Notes: generated by a model not told the origin, from the letters alone. Positions 23,102 to 35,500 are shown, counted from the first letter of the stretch. The stretch is 64,000 nt of DNA from Cryphonectria parasitica EP155 (GCF_011745365.1 NW_024468915.1:2024653-2088652), one strand, 5' to 3'. A program made the numbers and translations.

Positions 23102-23616
23102 TGGGGATGTGGTTGAGATGAGATTGTTGTTAAAAGGGAACGAGATCCAACAAGATGACATGAATCACTGTATTTCGTGCTGAAGACCCTATTCTTCTAT
23201 AAATTACTCAGATCTAAACTTCACTCATGCCATAGTAAGGTCTTTGTGAGAAAATTAGCACTCCAAGGCTGTTGTGAATTACTCTGCTTGACTTTTTGAG
23301 AAATGCTTACTTTTATCATAGAAGTCTCAAATCTGGCCCTATCGCGTTAAAGACGACTTCTGTATTTCCTTTGTCTGCGAGAACCAAATCTCGTACCGTG
23401 TCACGGCTTTTATGTTCCGTCAAAGTCATGAGGGTCTTCGTGCCAAGGTCTCCCAGCCTGAGTTCCAGCGGCATGATAGCGCGCACATGTCTCTGTAATT
23501 CCTCCAGATACTCCTGTTTAGTTACAAGTAAACACACGAAAGCTCGAGATGGTGACACAAAGTAACCCCCGGGGTGATGCTTTTGTTGAAGACACATCTT
23601 ATTGGCCATGTACACC
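23102..23616. other. 3' flank of GT2 gene with exon-like stretch 23316-23513 (minus)
   Basis: This short interval separates convergent genes. On the minus strand 23316-23513 reads as 65 sense codons after an AACTAAACAG acceptor and ends in TGA. It could be an extra C-terminal exon of the GT2 gene but is out of phase with the obvious donor (see findings). Confidence 0.4.
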
Positions 23617-25888
23617 TTACCAGTTGCAAAACAGAAACCGATGCGAGACATAGAAGTTGTAAAGGTTGAGCACAATGAGCGGAAGTGGGTTGTACCACGG
23701 AAATCCATGCAAAAGTCTGTAGGTGACGGCACTGAACATGCCGCCCAGGATGAGGATCGTCCAGATCCAGCACAGAATCCGCATGTTGCGGTACTTGTTG
23801 CTCTTGTGGGCCTTCGTGTCGCCAGATGCAGCCCACAGGAGCTCGATCCCGAAGAGCCGGTCCTTGATGGCGGTCAGGTAGGCATACGACTGGATCAACA
23901 TGACGTGCTGCACGTTCATGCCGTAGGAGGCCTTGGCCCAGAAGCGGAAGACGAGCAGGCCGTAGAGGATCGAGGGGATCGCGAAAGCGAGGTTGTAGTA
24001 CTTGAACCACTCGGGACGGAACCACAGGAGCAGAATGCCTGGGATCGGTGAGATGAAGATGCCGAGAGACACAGCCGAGTAGTAAAGGAAGCCTGGTGCA
24101 CAGTTGATTACATCACATTGGTTAATAAGTACGTTGTTCGCTGAAAAGGCGCCAACATTTTAAGGGGCTACATACCGCATAAGTAGCAGAGTTTCTGCAC
24201 CAAAGTCAAGTTGGACACCCAGAAGTGTCCGTTGGTGAGGAGAGTGGTGCTGCCACGAGCCCATCTCATCTGCTGCGAGAAGAAGGATCTCGGTGTAGGC
24301 GGGCAGACACCAGTAGCAAGGCAGAGAGGGATGTAGCGGACTTTCCAGCCCCTATCGACGGCACCGAAGCTAAACAATTCAAGGAGAACACTGTCAGAAA
24401 CAGAGTCGTCATAGGTAAAACGTTTCTCTTTCGTAATTTCATTGACTTACCCAGTGTGCACATCCTCAGAAAACCCAATCTCGGCCGTACCGCCCACTTC
24501 CTCCAGCGCGGCTCGTCGGTACATGGCATTGCTGCCGACGCAGATACTGGCGCCCCAGCGGTTTCGGTTGACCTGCACCACGCGGTAGAAGAGTTCCTGC
24601 GTGGCTCCGGCACCCTGCTCAACCCACGTCTGCTCGTCCGTGACGCGGAAGAACTGGGGACTCTGCACGATGGCAGTCTTATCGTCGTCGAGGTGCTCGA
24701 CAATCAGCTCGCGAAGCAAGTCTGGCCGAGGGCAGAAGTCCGCATCAAAGATGACGAAGAAATCTCCATCGGTTCTAGTAAATGCCCATCGAAGATTGCC
24801 TGCTTTCTTCAAGCGGGGTCGGTCGTCTCGGACGATGTAGTTGAAGCCGTACTGCTCTGCCAAATTGCGTACTGTGTCTTTTGCGCCGTCGTCAAGGACG
24901 TGCACTTTGATCTTGCTCGCAGGCCAGTCGAGCTGCATGACGTGGCGCCAGGTGTTGTCGAGAATCTCGAGCTCTTCGGCGCAGACAGGTAGGAAGATGT
25001 CAATGCTTGGTGCAGTCTCTTCGGTTATGGGGTACTGTTTGGTGCGTTGCTGGTGCGCCTTGTAGTCCCAGTCCTTGCCGACGATGCCGACCCAGTAGCT
25101 GATGAGGAGGTAGATGTTGAGAAAGGCAACAAATACGCCGTACCAGTAGAAAGGAGCGGCGCAGAGGGAGAAAAGCCACATGCCCGCCCCCAGAGAGAGG
25201 AAGGAGAAGATGCCAAAGATATACAAGGGAATGCGATTGGTATGCAGATAAGACAGCTTCTCGTCATCGGTAGGGCAACTCGGCAGGACGAGAGGAGGCT
25301 CCTGGATAGGACAGTACGTCTTGCGGATCCAGTTATTCACCAGCTTGAAGGGGTTTCGAGACTTGTAGGTATCGCCCTTGGGTTCGTGCTGTGGGAAGTT
25401 GGTTGGTTGTGAGTTGTCTGCCTCCTGTTTATCCTCAGTGGTAACAACGCCTCTGCCTGGATCGGATTCTGGATCGGTATCTTGGGCATTGATTGGCTTC
25501 TCGTTTTGGACTTCGCCCTCATGACTTGTCTGTGGCTGTATAGTAGGTGCAGGCAGTGCTGGGGTCTTGGAGTAGTCAGTAGAACACTTCAGCTTTGAAG
25601 AAGAGGTCAAACTAACAATTTCGAGATCGCTTGCACTCGCTGGCATCGAAGAGTCTTCATGAGGGCCAGAAAAGGCCAACTGCATAGGGAGAGCACCAGT
25701 CACCACTGGGTCATCAGAGGCCTGGGGGATCTGTTAGTGATAAGCGTGCTGGCACAGAAACACGAGAACCTTACAACTGAGGTGTTTGATGGGAGACTGG
25801 GTGGGGAACCAAGTGAGCCCTCAAAATCAGAGGCCTCAAATGGGTCTGTAGTTTGACCAGCAGGCTTTGAGACAGTTGGCGAACCCAT
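23617..25888 (-). CDS. Cellulose-synthase-like processive glycosyltransferase, GT2 (CelA/Tft1-like)
   Basis: Four exons (25775-25888, 24451-25730, 24176-24369, 23617-24092) give 687 residues. A long acidic, low-complexity cytoplasmic N-terminus (about 1-195) is followed by two membrane spans (about 204-255). The GT-A catalytic domain then carries all processive GT2 motifs: DDG 318-320, DAD 367-369, SED 459-461 and QQMRW 497-501. Four or so C-terminal membrane spans follow. This is the architecture of BcsA/CesA. Fungal homologues of the CelA/Tft1 type are tied to mixed-linkage beta-1,3/1,4-glucan of the wall. It should use UDP-glucose at the plasma membrane, though hyaluronan-type synthases share these motifs. 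The neighbours are a GH12 glucanase and a UDP-glucose dehydrogenase. A donor-like GTAAGG overlaps the stop codon, so the C-terminus may be longer. Confidence 0.88.
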
Positions 25889-27033
25889 CTCTTCAATAGT
25901 AGGATAACTCAAGAGGGAAAAAGCCTTGGTAATCAAATGATATGCAGTAGAGAGAAAGCGAACCAAAAAGAAGAAAAAAAGCAGGAAAAGTAATGAAATC
26001 GAAAGTCTGTTATGATTTGACAGATGCTTGGTGTTGTAAATCGATGAAGCTTGTTAAAACTCGTCACTTGTAACAACCTATAATTCAAGATGCTTCAATA
26101 ACAAGACTGTGAACAGACTTGCTGAGTTTCCAAAGTGATAAACAGTGAATGAGGTGACATGCAGAAAATGAATGCAGATTCATCACCACATGCATGAATG
26201 GCCATAAATAGTATTAGGCACCATGAAAAATACCTCTAAATTCAAAAAGTGCAGAAGGACAGGCTGAAAGCCAAGTAGGATCTAATAAGTTATTTGCAAT
26301 CTGATCATCGAACCTGAAAGTTTAACAAAATGAACATCAAGTCCCTCTCAGGTCCCACCACATAGTTCACAGTGCCTCCTCCATGGTGACTATTCATGCG
26401 CTGCAAAAGCTTAGTACTGTCCATTTACAACATAATTCTTGAGTAATTAGAATGATCATGTTAGAGAATATCTCATTCTCTACCTGTTCCTGAAATGCGG
26501 AAAGGTTGACCGTAACTTCCATCTTCTCAGAGGAGAATAAACCCTACACCGTAAAGTACCACTAGTAACATGAGATTGGCATCTTAAAGCATATTAGGCA
26601 CAAGAGCATGCTAAGGAATGCAGGTGCTACAACATTGATCTCGGGAGACGGCATGATGCTACAATCCATCTCGGATGATAGCATCAACACGAATGGCTTC
26701 ATGTTCGCAGAATGCAGGAAGACTGAAGAAAAGTGGCGGTCGGACTGCGCATATTCCGGGTGGCTTAAGTTGATGCGTGTGTCGGCGTGGACAAACGTGG
26801 CGAAATCAAGCCAACGGACAGCTGAAGGAGGACAACATCTAAATGGAATGGAAATGCGAGAGTTTACACGATGTCCAGGTAGTGGTAAAGTAAAAGGTTG
26901 ACGATTAAGTCATCATGGCTTGTAGTGACCATAACAAAATGGTAACTGATATCGGGTCTAAGGTCCGGACAAACTTCATATGAGAGTCAACGGAGCATAA
27001 CTACTTCATTTCCGAAGGGACAAAGCCACTGTC
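25889..27033. other. Promoter region of GT2 gene / 3' flank of GH12 gene
   Basis: 1.15 kb, relatively AT-rich, without a supported gene. A 97-codon frame on the plus strand (26608-26901) lacks codon bias. Confidence 0.55.
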
Positions 27034-28689
27034 CTAGCTAACAGCCACGAAGATGCAAAGCAGAGAGGAAGACGCCATGTACATCCACACCGATCCAACT
27101 TTTGCCCTGACCGCCTGACCTTTCTTCGAATCTACACTGCTTTGCGGACTCGCTGGGCTGGTGGGGCTCGCGCACTTTTCGCCCACGGGATCCAGCTCAA
27201 GCTTGGGCGGCTCTCCATCCCACGCTGTCATTGTGAAATTAGCCGCGCTGAACGTTACGTTGGCCTGAGAATGATATGCCTCGGAACCGAACTCGACGAG
27301 CCCAAGACAGGCATCAGCAGGCACGAGCTGGTTCCGCCAAAGGTACTGCAGCAGCGGTGAGATGTCCTCGTTGAAGCTCGTCTCGTCGGATGGTGAAACC
27401 CATGTAAAGACACTGGCGCCTCGGGAGTTTTGGCCCACATAAAGCGTGCTTGTAACAGTGTTCCTGGTTAGTTATTGTTGCAACACGGTATGTTGATGTG
27501 ACGGGGTTCCATGTCTGCGGCTTGTTGTGTGACCGGTGACACGACAGGCTCCCCTTCTCCAAGATTGGTGCAAGCCGAGACCATGCACCTAGCAGCGCAT
27601 GCTCGGCCGAGTTTTTGGTCAAGTCCACACGAGGGTGGGCGGAGAGGGACAAGATTGTAAAGGGATGGGGGTACACAAAAGCTCAGGGACCAGCTGGACT
27701 GGGCTGGAATGAAGGATGCCTGAGGTCTGACTGGGATGACTGCCGGACAAAGCTGTGGAAAAATCTCAACTTACAAATCGTAATGGCCCAACTGCTGCGT
27801 GTAACAGGTGGCGTTCTCGGTGTTGTATCCCAGCGGGTAAGGACTGCCAATACGCCCGATCCAGATCATCATCTCGTAGGCCGCAGCCGTGGCGGACGTA
27901 GAGTTTTCCTTGTCCACATCGAGGAACATGTCGAAGGCGACGTTGGCCTTGGCTTTGACATTGTTCAGCCCGCTTGTGTCGACGCCAGTCCGCGCCGAGA
28001 GGTCACGAACCGTCGAGATCGTCCCAGGGGACATTGCCCATCCTGCAACCAAGCGAAGCCCCGAGAGATTGGACAGGGGCACGGGTAGGTTGTCCGAAGA
28101 AAGTGTGACGTGGGGGTATGAATGGACGGTGTAGGCATCGACTGGCCAGTGCCAAGTGGCGTCGAAACCAGCGAGGGTAGTCGAGTCTCCATTGACGACC
28201 TGGTAACATACGAGACGCAGTCGTCTTCTATTAGCACATGATATCTAGCCTGCTCGTCTCCTTTGCCAAGAGGAAATGTCTCATAGGCGTGGAACATTCT
28301 TTTCGCTCTGGTCTGGCTTCGGGACATTGAGGGGAAAGGGAAAGAATAGGAGAGGAAAGGACAGTTTCCGAACTTACAGAGAGACATTGAAACCCGCCAC
28401 TTTCGGGGTTCCAAGCATCAGAGCTGTCTAAAATTTTCGTGGTGAGCTTCATTCAAAGTCCGAATGTGCGAAAAACAAACGAGTCCAAAGATAAGGGGCG
28501 TTCTTGCTTACATGAGAAGCCAGAATTGCCCGCGTATGCATTCTGGCCACATATAGTAGCATCGTAGCCATCAGATGGCTGAGAAGAGGAGCTTTCTGAC
28601 AAGGAGAGGGACTGTGGCTGGCTAGCTTTTGCTCCGTAGAGGAAAAGCAGGAAGCTAGTGGTAGTGGTGAGGAATGGAGTAGACCTCAT
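27034..28689 (-). CDS. GH12 endo-beta-glucanase/xyloglucanase-type enzyme, predicted GPI-anchored
   Basis: Four exons (28512-28689, 28378-28427, 27775-28199, 27034-27463) give 360 residues against about 230-250 for a bare GH12 domain. A signal peptide covers about 1-22, and a Ser-rich stretch precedes the jelly-roll domain. The conserved core DATWHWP lies near 88-95. The nucleophile is E185 in YEMMIW and the acid/base is E279 in FGSEAY, both in the proper family contexts. After residue 315 come a Pro/Ser linker, a basic stretch and a hydrophobic tail running to the last residue, which is the pattern of a GPI-attachment signal. GH12 enzymes cut beta-1,4-glucan, xyloglucan or mixed-linkage glucan. 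Its position between a GT2 synthase and a UDP-glucose dehydrogenase suggests a remodelling role at the fungus's own wall rather than plant degradation. Introns 2 and 3 (178 and 311 bp) are long for this window. Confidence 0.82.
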
Positions 28690-29612
28690 GTTGGGCCAAT
28701 GTCAAACCAAGACTGAAAAGATGGACCAAAGTGATAATAGGCACACCGATAGTAGCAAGCCGTAGGTTAAAACTGGGGAGAGTAGAAGACTGAAGTCGAA
28801 TAATATGTCAAGTGGCTTGAACATGCAGAAAGTATGTGGGGACAGGGTGATGAAAGCGACTAGATCATGGCTGTTCAGCAAGTAGTCACAGGTACAATAA
28901 GGATGTATAGACGCACAGACGAAAGATAAGTGAGTGACCATTGACCCTATTACAGATCTGAAGATTACTTGTGAACGTTGGAAGTACAATCTTTGTGTTC
29001 TAATCTCTGCCATGAATCTGTACACTGTGCATTGCACTGAATAGTACCTGAGCCATGAAGGATGAATACAGCTTTGTCACCTGGTCAAAGTATATTTGAA
29101 GTTGGCACTTTAAAGTACTAAACTTCAATAGTAGAAGATCGTTACTTGCAGTATTCACAAATGGGTTATGATCTTCCAATGAGGCAATGATGGCCTTGGG
29201 AAGTGGCTCTTATAAGAGGAAGGATGTTCATTGATAAATAGGTTGTCCATCTTGTGAAGCAACAGCTAACCCAAGTAGGCGTAGATAAGAAGCATCTACG
29301 AATAAAGTGCATGAATTAAACATTACTGCAACTGGTTCACACCACAACTTTCCTTAAAATCAGCTCACCAGGTCATTGTTCCACTTCACCTGCAACTAGT
29401 CCAAGTCCAGCTGCCATGCAGTACAAATATAAAAGTCTATATGCTGGCTGATAGATTCAACACATGACAGCTGGAACTATCGTGATTTGATCATCGAAAA
29501 GCTGCAGGTTTTAAGACTCGGAACTTTACGCTTATCAATCTGCCACAAGGACATCTTTGTTCTTGTTTGGACTCACTCATCTATTCTTGGCACTTATGCT
29601 TTCCATTTGATC
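28690..29612. promoter_or_regulatory. Divergent promoter of GH12 and UDP-glucose dehydrogenase genes
   Basis: 923 bp between two head-to-head genes, AT-rich, no CDS seen. TATAAAA at 29428-29434 lies about 180 bp upstream of the dehydrogenase ATG and is a candidate TATA box. Confidence 0.45.
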
Positions 29613-31857
29613 ATGACAACATTCCCGGTATTGATCGATATCCCACAGATGACGCGGAACACGAGCATGGAGCCCTTGACGGCTTCCAGCTCTTCTGCGT
29701 CAGACAAATGTGGTTCAGATGCTGCCACACCAGCTACGTCGTCCTCTAGCTCGCGTGTCGAGTCTCCTGAGCGCAAGGCTGACGACGTCGTGACACGACA
29801 CACTCGCTCTGATACAGTCACTGCTGTACCATCCACGCCGTCTGTGAAGAGCATCTGCTTTGTTGGTGCAGGGTTCGTTGGTACGCAATTTTGCTCGGAA
29901 ACCCTATGCGAATTGCTGGAAAAAAATCCGTCGTTGACTGACTCTATATTGTGTGTGTATGTGTTTCAGGAGGTCCAACCGCAGCATTGATTGCATACCA
30001 CAACCCGCATATCACAGTCAACGTAGTCGATCTCAACGCCCAGCGCATCGCAGCATGGAACTCGAATCACCTGCCCATTCACGAGAACGGCCTTCCAAAG
30101 ATTGTCCGTATTGCTCGCGACGGGACCAAGGCCACCACAGTGACTTTGCCTGCGCCCGAGTCGAGGAACTCGATTCACATCCTCGCCAGGAAACCCAACC
30201 TGTTCTTCTCATGCAATGTCAATACTTGTATCAGCGAGGCAGACATCATCTTCATCTGCGTCAACACACCAACCAAGATGTATGGTGTCGGTGCTGGCGC
30301 CAGCGCTGACCTCTGTGCTCTCGAAGCGGCCACGAGGACCATCGCGACGCACGCCAGGGACGGCGCCGTGGTCGTTGAGAAGAGCACAGTGCCGTGTGGA
30401 ACGGCAACGATCATCTCAAACATTGTAAGTCCAGTCTCCCGAGGTCTCATCTGCAAGTCGCACCCACAATCATGACGCGGCCGTAATGCAGCTTCTGTCT
30501 CTGCGCACATGCAGAACATGCACACCTACCCGCAACATGTCTCGGTCTTCACCCGAGACAAGTACAAGAATCGAAAGAAAACCACCACGGTAGCAAACAA
30601 AGATTTTGCTGACTGCTTCACAAACAGCTCCGTCAGCACCGTCCCGACGCATCCTTCGAGGTCCTCTCCAACCCAGAATTCCTCGCCGAGGGCTCCGCCG
30701 TCGCCAACCTCACCAACCCCGACCGCATCCTCATCGGCAGCCAGCCCAACAACCCTTCAGGCCGCCAGGCCGCCGCGTCCCTGCAGGCCATCTACGCGTC
30801 CTGGATCCCCACGGACCGCATCCTGACCGTCAACACCTTCTCGTCTGAGCTGGCCAAGCTCGTCGCCAACGCGATGCTGGCGCAGCGCATCAGCAGCATC
30901 AACGCCGTCAGCGCGCTGTGCGAGGAGCTCGGCGCCGATGTGGACGAGGTCAGCCGCGCGCTCGGGGCGGACGCGAGGATCGGGCCCAGATTCCTGCATG
31001 CCGGTGTTGGGTTCGGCGGGAGCTGTTTTGAGAAGGATATCCTGAACCTTGCGTACCTGGCGCGCTGTCTGCACCTGGACGAGGTGGCTGAGTACTGGAC
31101 CAGCGTGCTGGCGATCAACAAGTACCAGCGGGAGAGGTTTGCCAGTGCGGTGATCGGTAGACTGAACGGGACCTTGCGGGGCAAGAAGGTGGCCGTGTTT
31201 GGATTTGCTTTCAAGGATGGCACGAATGACACGCGCAACAGTGTTGCCGTGCATGTCATTGAGAAGCTGGTGGCTGAGCTGCCGCGAGAGGTGGCTATCT
31301 TCGACCCAGGCTGTGTTCCGGACGAGATCAAAGAGGAGATGAAGCGGGCCATGGAGGACAAGTCTGAGACGGCTCGCATGAAAGTCACGAATGGATGGAG
31401 GGAGGCAGTCGACGGCGCCTCAGCTGTCTGCATCCTGACGCAGTGGGATCAATTCCGCGGCCCACGTGCATCAGCCATCGCTTCCAAGAACCACACTGCG
31501 TTAATCCCCCACAACGACAACTATTTTTCAAGCCTCTTTTGCGAGGCGTCCAGCAAAGAGTACAGTGAGGTGGACATCAGCGTTCTCGAGCAGGAGGTGG
31601 CCAACAGCCGCGCGGCTGGCACGGCACACTCCGATGACCCATTGGAACGCCTGCTGCCCTTGGATGCATGCAAATCAGGCTGTCCACACTGCCAGAGAAC
31701 GCTGGAATTGTCTGGCAACGATGATTTCGTTGATTGGGAGGCTGTCTCGGCCATGATGGAAGACCACAGCTGGATCTTTGACGGCCGCAATGTAGTCGAT
31801 GGCCAGTACCTTAGATCACTTGGTTTCCAAGTTCACAGCATCGGTAAAGGGCTATGA
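29613..31857 (+). CDS. UDP-glucose 6-dehydrogenase (UDP-glucose/GDP-mannose dehydrogenase family)
   Basis: Three exons (29613-29880, 29970-30424, 30628-31857) give 650 residues. It oxidises UDP-glucose to UDP-glucuronate with two NAD+. The Rossmann motif GAGFVG (85-90) is completed across intron 1. NPEFLAEG and the linker helix follow, and the catalytic Cys is C374 in GFGGSCFEKD. The C-terminal UDP-binding part carries FAFKDGTNDTR and ends in IFDGRN. The protein is about 180 residues longer than canonical enzymes, from an 80-residue Ser/Thr-rich N-terminus and an insertion of about 90 residues (about 518-609) with a CKSGCPHC cluster. The start is chosen as the first in-frame ATG; 29649 is an alternative. 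It is divergent from the GH12 gene and may feed UDP-glucuronate to a polysaccharide made by the nearby GT2. Confidence 0.9.
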
Positions 31858-32590
31858 TTATCACGACATGGGGTTGCCTCCATGACATCGATGTCTGAGT
31901 TGGTCGAGTCCCTTTGCTCCATTAGGACCATCTAAACTGAATACAAATAGACATTCTGTCATCGTATTGTGCGACCACATCAGACCCAATGACATAAAAG
32001 GAAACCGACGCTCTAGAACATGCAGAAAGAGAAGTGAGTATGTCTCTGCAAACAGCGTAGAATCTACAGATCAATGTAAAATGTGGGACACGAAATTTTC
32101 GGGATGAATGCTGCAAGTCATGATACTACCACTACCATGATACAGTGCCCGAGGCCCGGGGGGGGGGGGGGGGGGCACAAAAATTAGGGAACATTTCGGA
32201 GACACATTCCAGGGAAACTGATAAACGAAAGGTTTAATTGATCCTTGACCGTAACTCCTTGTACTGTACTAATCGAATTTACACAAGTTGTTGAATTTTT
32301 CTCCCCTTTGATCATATCTTCTGCATGGCCTGCATAAAAGGAAGGGCTGGAGAAATTCCACTTTCCATGAGTGTTGCCTGTCCAACCACAGAAAAAAGAA
32401 CAGCAAGGCTTAGATGTTTACATGAGGCAGTGAGCCCAGTCCATCATCTTGCGTAGCGCACTCCTCACGCCGCCGTGGAAAAAAAAAAGGGGGGGGGAAT
32501 CTAGAGCACAGGAAAGAGTGTCTTTCTCTTCAACACACTTGGCAACGAACCAAAAGCTCTCGACTCGCTAGCCTGATGCCCAGGCTTGGA
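31858..32590. other. Intergenic region with G18 run
   Basis: 0.73 kb between convergent genes. A run of 18 G occupies 32158-32175, and an A-run then G-run lies near 32480-32498. No gene is seen. Confidence 0.6.
32158..32175. repeat. Poly-G run (18 bases)
   Basis: Eighteen consecutive G between the convergent UDP-glucose dehydrogenase and pyruvate carboxylase genes. Length is likely to vary between isolates or reflect sequencing error. Confidence 0.95.
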
Positions 32591-35500
32591 TTAGCCCTTG
32601 ACGATCTTGCAGACCAAATCCGTTCCGTCGACGGAGTCGCCCTCGCGGACCTGGAGTCCCGAGACCTTGCCGTTGTGGGGGGCGGTAATGGACATTTCCT
32701 AGTTGCGTTCAACTCATGTTAGTTTTGATCAGTGGTTTGTCATGTCACATGTGACGGGGTATGGCACTTTAAGCAGCATCTGTCGAAGCGGGGAACAACT
32801 CACCATCTTCATAGCGCTCAGCACAGCAAGCGGATCTCCCTTCTTGACGTCCGAGCCCTCGTGCACGCGGAGCTCCACCAGGACACCGGCCATCGGGGCA
32901 CCGACCTGGCTAGAGTCGGACGGGTCGGCCTTGGGCCTGGTGACGTTCTCGACAGAGGCCTTCTTGTCGTCGGTGGTGACCTGGCGCACTTCTCCATTGA
33001 CCTCCCAGAACACCTCACGCTGGCCAGTGTGCTCGCTCAGCGGTCCCACGGCCAGCTGCTTGAGAATCAGCACCTTGCCCTTCTCCAGCTCCACGTGGAA
33101 CTCCTCGCCAATCTCCGTCTTGGCCAGGAACTTCTGTGTCTGCAGCACCGACAAGTCGCCGTACTTCTGCGTGAACTTCTTGTAGTCCTCGAACACCTTC
33201 GGGTACATGACGTACGAGGCGACGTCGCACTCGTCGACAGTGCCGTACTTGCTGCCCAGCTCCTTGCGGACCTTGGCAAAGTCCACAGGCTCCAGGTACA
33301 GACCAGGGCGCTTGTCCATCTTCCTGCGGCCGCGGAGGGCGTCTGTGCGAAGAGGCTCAGGGAAGCCTCCGTACGGCTGACCCATGAGGCCTTCGAAGAA
33401 CTCCAGGACAGAGCCGGGGAAGTCAAGCTCCTTGGCTCGGGCCTTGACATCCTCAGGGCTAAGCTTGTTCGACACCATGAACTGAGCAAGGTCACCGACA
33501 ACCTTGGAAGTCGGGGTGACCTTGACAATGTCGCCGAGAAGGTCATTGGCGTGCTCATAGGCCTTCTTGGTCTCGAGCCACTGCGAGCCTAGACCGAGCT
33601 GCTGGGCCTGGAACATCATGTTGGTGAGCTGACCGCCAGGGATTTCGTGCTCGTACACCTCAGGATCGGGTCCGGTAAGATGGGCCTCGAAGGGCGAGTA
33701 CAGCAGGCGCAGCTGTTGCCAGTAGGTGTCGAGGGCACGAACGTGGTGGACATTCAGGCCAGGATCGAGGTTGGTGCCCTCGAGACATGCGAGCAGAGCA
33801 TTAATGCTGGGCTGAGAAGTCATACCGGACATGCTGTCACTGCAGGCGTCCACAGCATCCGCACCAGCCTCGGCGCAAGCAACCATGGAGGTGACGCCCG
33901 TACCAGCCGAGTCGTGGGTGTGAACGTGGATGGGCAGGTCAGGATACTTCTTGCGGATGGAGCCGATCAGCTGCTTGGCAGCATAAGGCTTCAGGACACC
34001 CGCCATGTCCTTGATACCGAGGACGTGGATGTTCAGCTTGACAAGCTTGTCGACCAGGTCCAGGTAGTACGGCAGGTTGTATTTCTTGGCGGGGTTCTGA
34101 TGAAAAAAGAGTTAGTAACGCGAAAGGTAAAAGGCACAGAGAGGAGCCCAAGGAAGGCTCTAGGGGAGAGATGGACCAATGTCAACTTACAAGGAAATCA
34201 CCGCTGTAGCAGACAGTGCCTTCGACCACACCACCAGCCTTGTGGACAGCCTTAATACCGACCTCGAGCTGATCGATATCGTTCAGAGCATCAAAGACAC
34301 GGAAAATATCAACACCGTTGTCCTTGGCCTGCTTGACGAAGTGCTCAATGGCATTGTCGGGCAGAGATGCGTAGGCAACTCCGTTGGCACCACGGAGAAG
34401 CATCTGGAACGGGATGTTGGGGATCAGCTTGCGCATCCTGCGCAGCCTATCCCAAGGGTCCTCGTAAAGGAAGCGCATGGCCACGTCGAAAGTGGCTCCT
34501 CCCCAACACTCCAGACTGTAGAGGTTGGAGAGGGCGTGGCTGGTCTCCTTGGCGATGTTGCACAGGTCCACGGTGCGCACACGTGTAGCGAGCAGGGACT
34601 GGTGCGCATCTCTCCAGGTGGTGTCCATTAGAAGACAGCCCTTGTACTGACGAACAGCTTTCGCGAAGGCTTCGGGGCCCTGCTCCACGATGATGTTGCG
34701 CCAGCCCTTGGTGCATGGCGATGAGACATCCAGCTTCTTTCCGGCATCGTCCAGAAGCTCCGGCAGGATGATGTCGCCTTTGAACTTGGGGTCGCCAATC
34801 TGACCCTTGATACTGCTGCCGTTAACAAGGAGATCACTCAGGTAGGCCAGCAGCTTCTGGGCGCGGTTCTGCGAGCCGATGAGGTCGAAGAGCTGGGGGG
34901 TATCATCGATGAAAGTGGTCCAGCAGTTGCCGTCAATAAAGGTTGGGTGGTTGAGGAGGGAAAGGAGGAAAGGAATGTTTGTCTTGACACCACGGATGCG
35001 GAACTCGACAAGGGCACGCAGAACCTTTCGGCGGGCAATCTCATATGTGGAGCCATGGCAGGTACACTTGACCAACATGGAGTCATAGTATGGGGTAATG
35101 ACGGCACCAGCAAAGCCGTTTCCACCGTCGAGACGGACACCGTTGCCACCAGCAGACCGGTAGACCTCGATTCGGCCCGTGTCCGGCTGGAAGTTCTTGG
35201 CGGGATCCTCGGTGGTGATACGGCACTGGATGGCGAAGCCTCGAGTCGAGATGCGGTCCTGGGTCAGGCCGAGCTGCGCAAGCGTGGCGCCGGCGGCGAT
35301 CTGGATCTGGGCGGCCACGATATCGATACCCGTGATCTCCTCAGTAATTGTGTGCTCAACCTGGATACGAGGGTTGATCTCGATGAAGTAGTACCGGTTC
35401 TGCTGGTCGACCAGGAACTCGGCGGTGCCCGCATTGCGATAGTTGACTGACTTTGCCAGCCGGACGGCGTCGTTCAGGATGGCGTCGCGCACATCGACCG

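Noticed and set aside
24225..24992. 255-codon plus-strand frame opposite the GT2 gene
   Set aside because: The minus strand carries the DAD, SED and QQMRW motifs over the same bases, so the plus frame is a shadow.
32732..33592. 286-codon plus-strand frame opposite pyruvate carboxylase
   Set aside because: The minus strand encodes conserved carboxyltransferase and biotinyl sequence over the same bases; the plus-strand translation has no domain.
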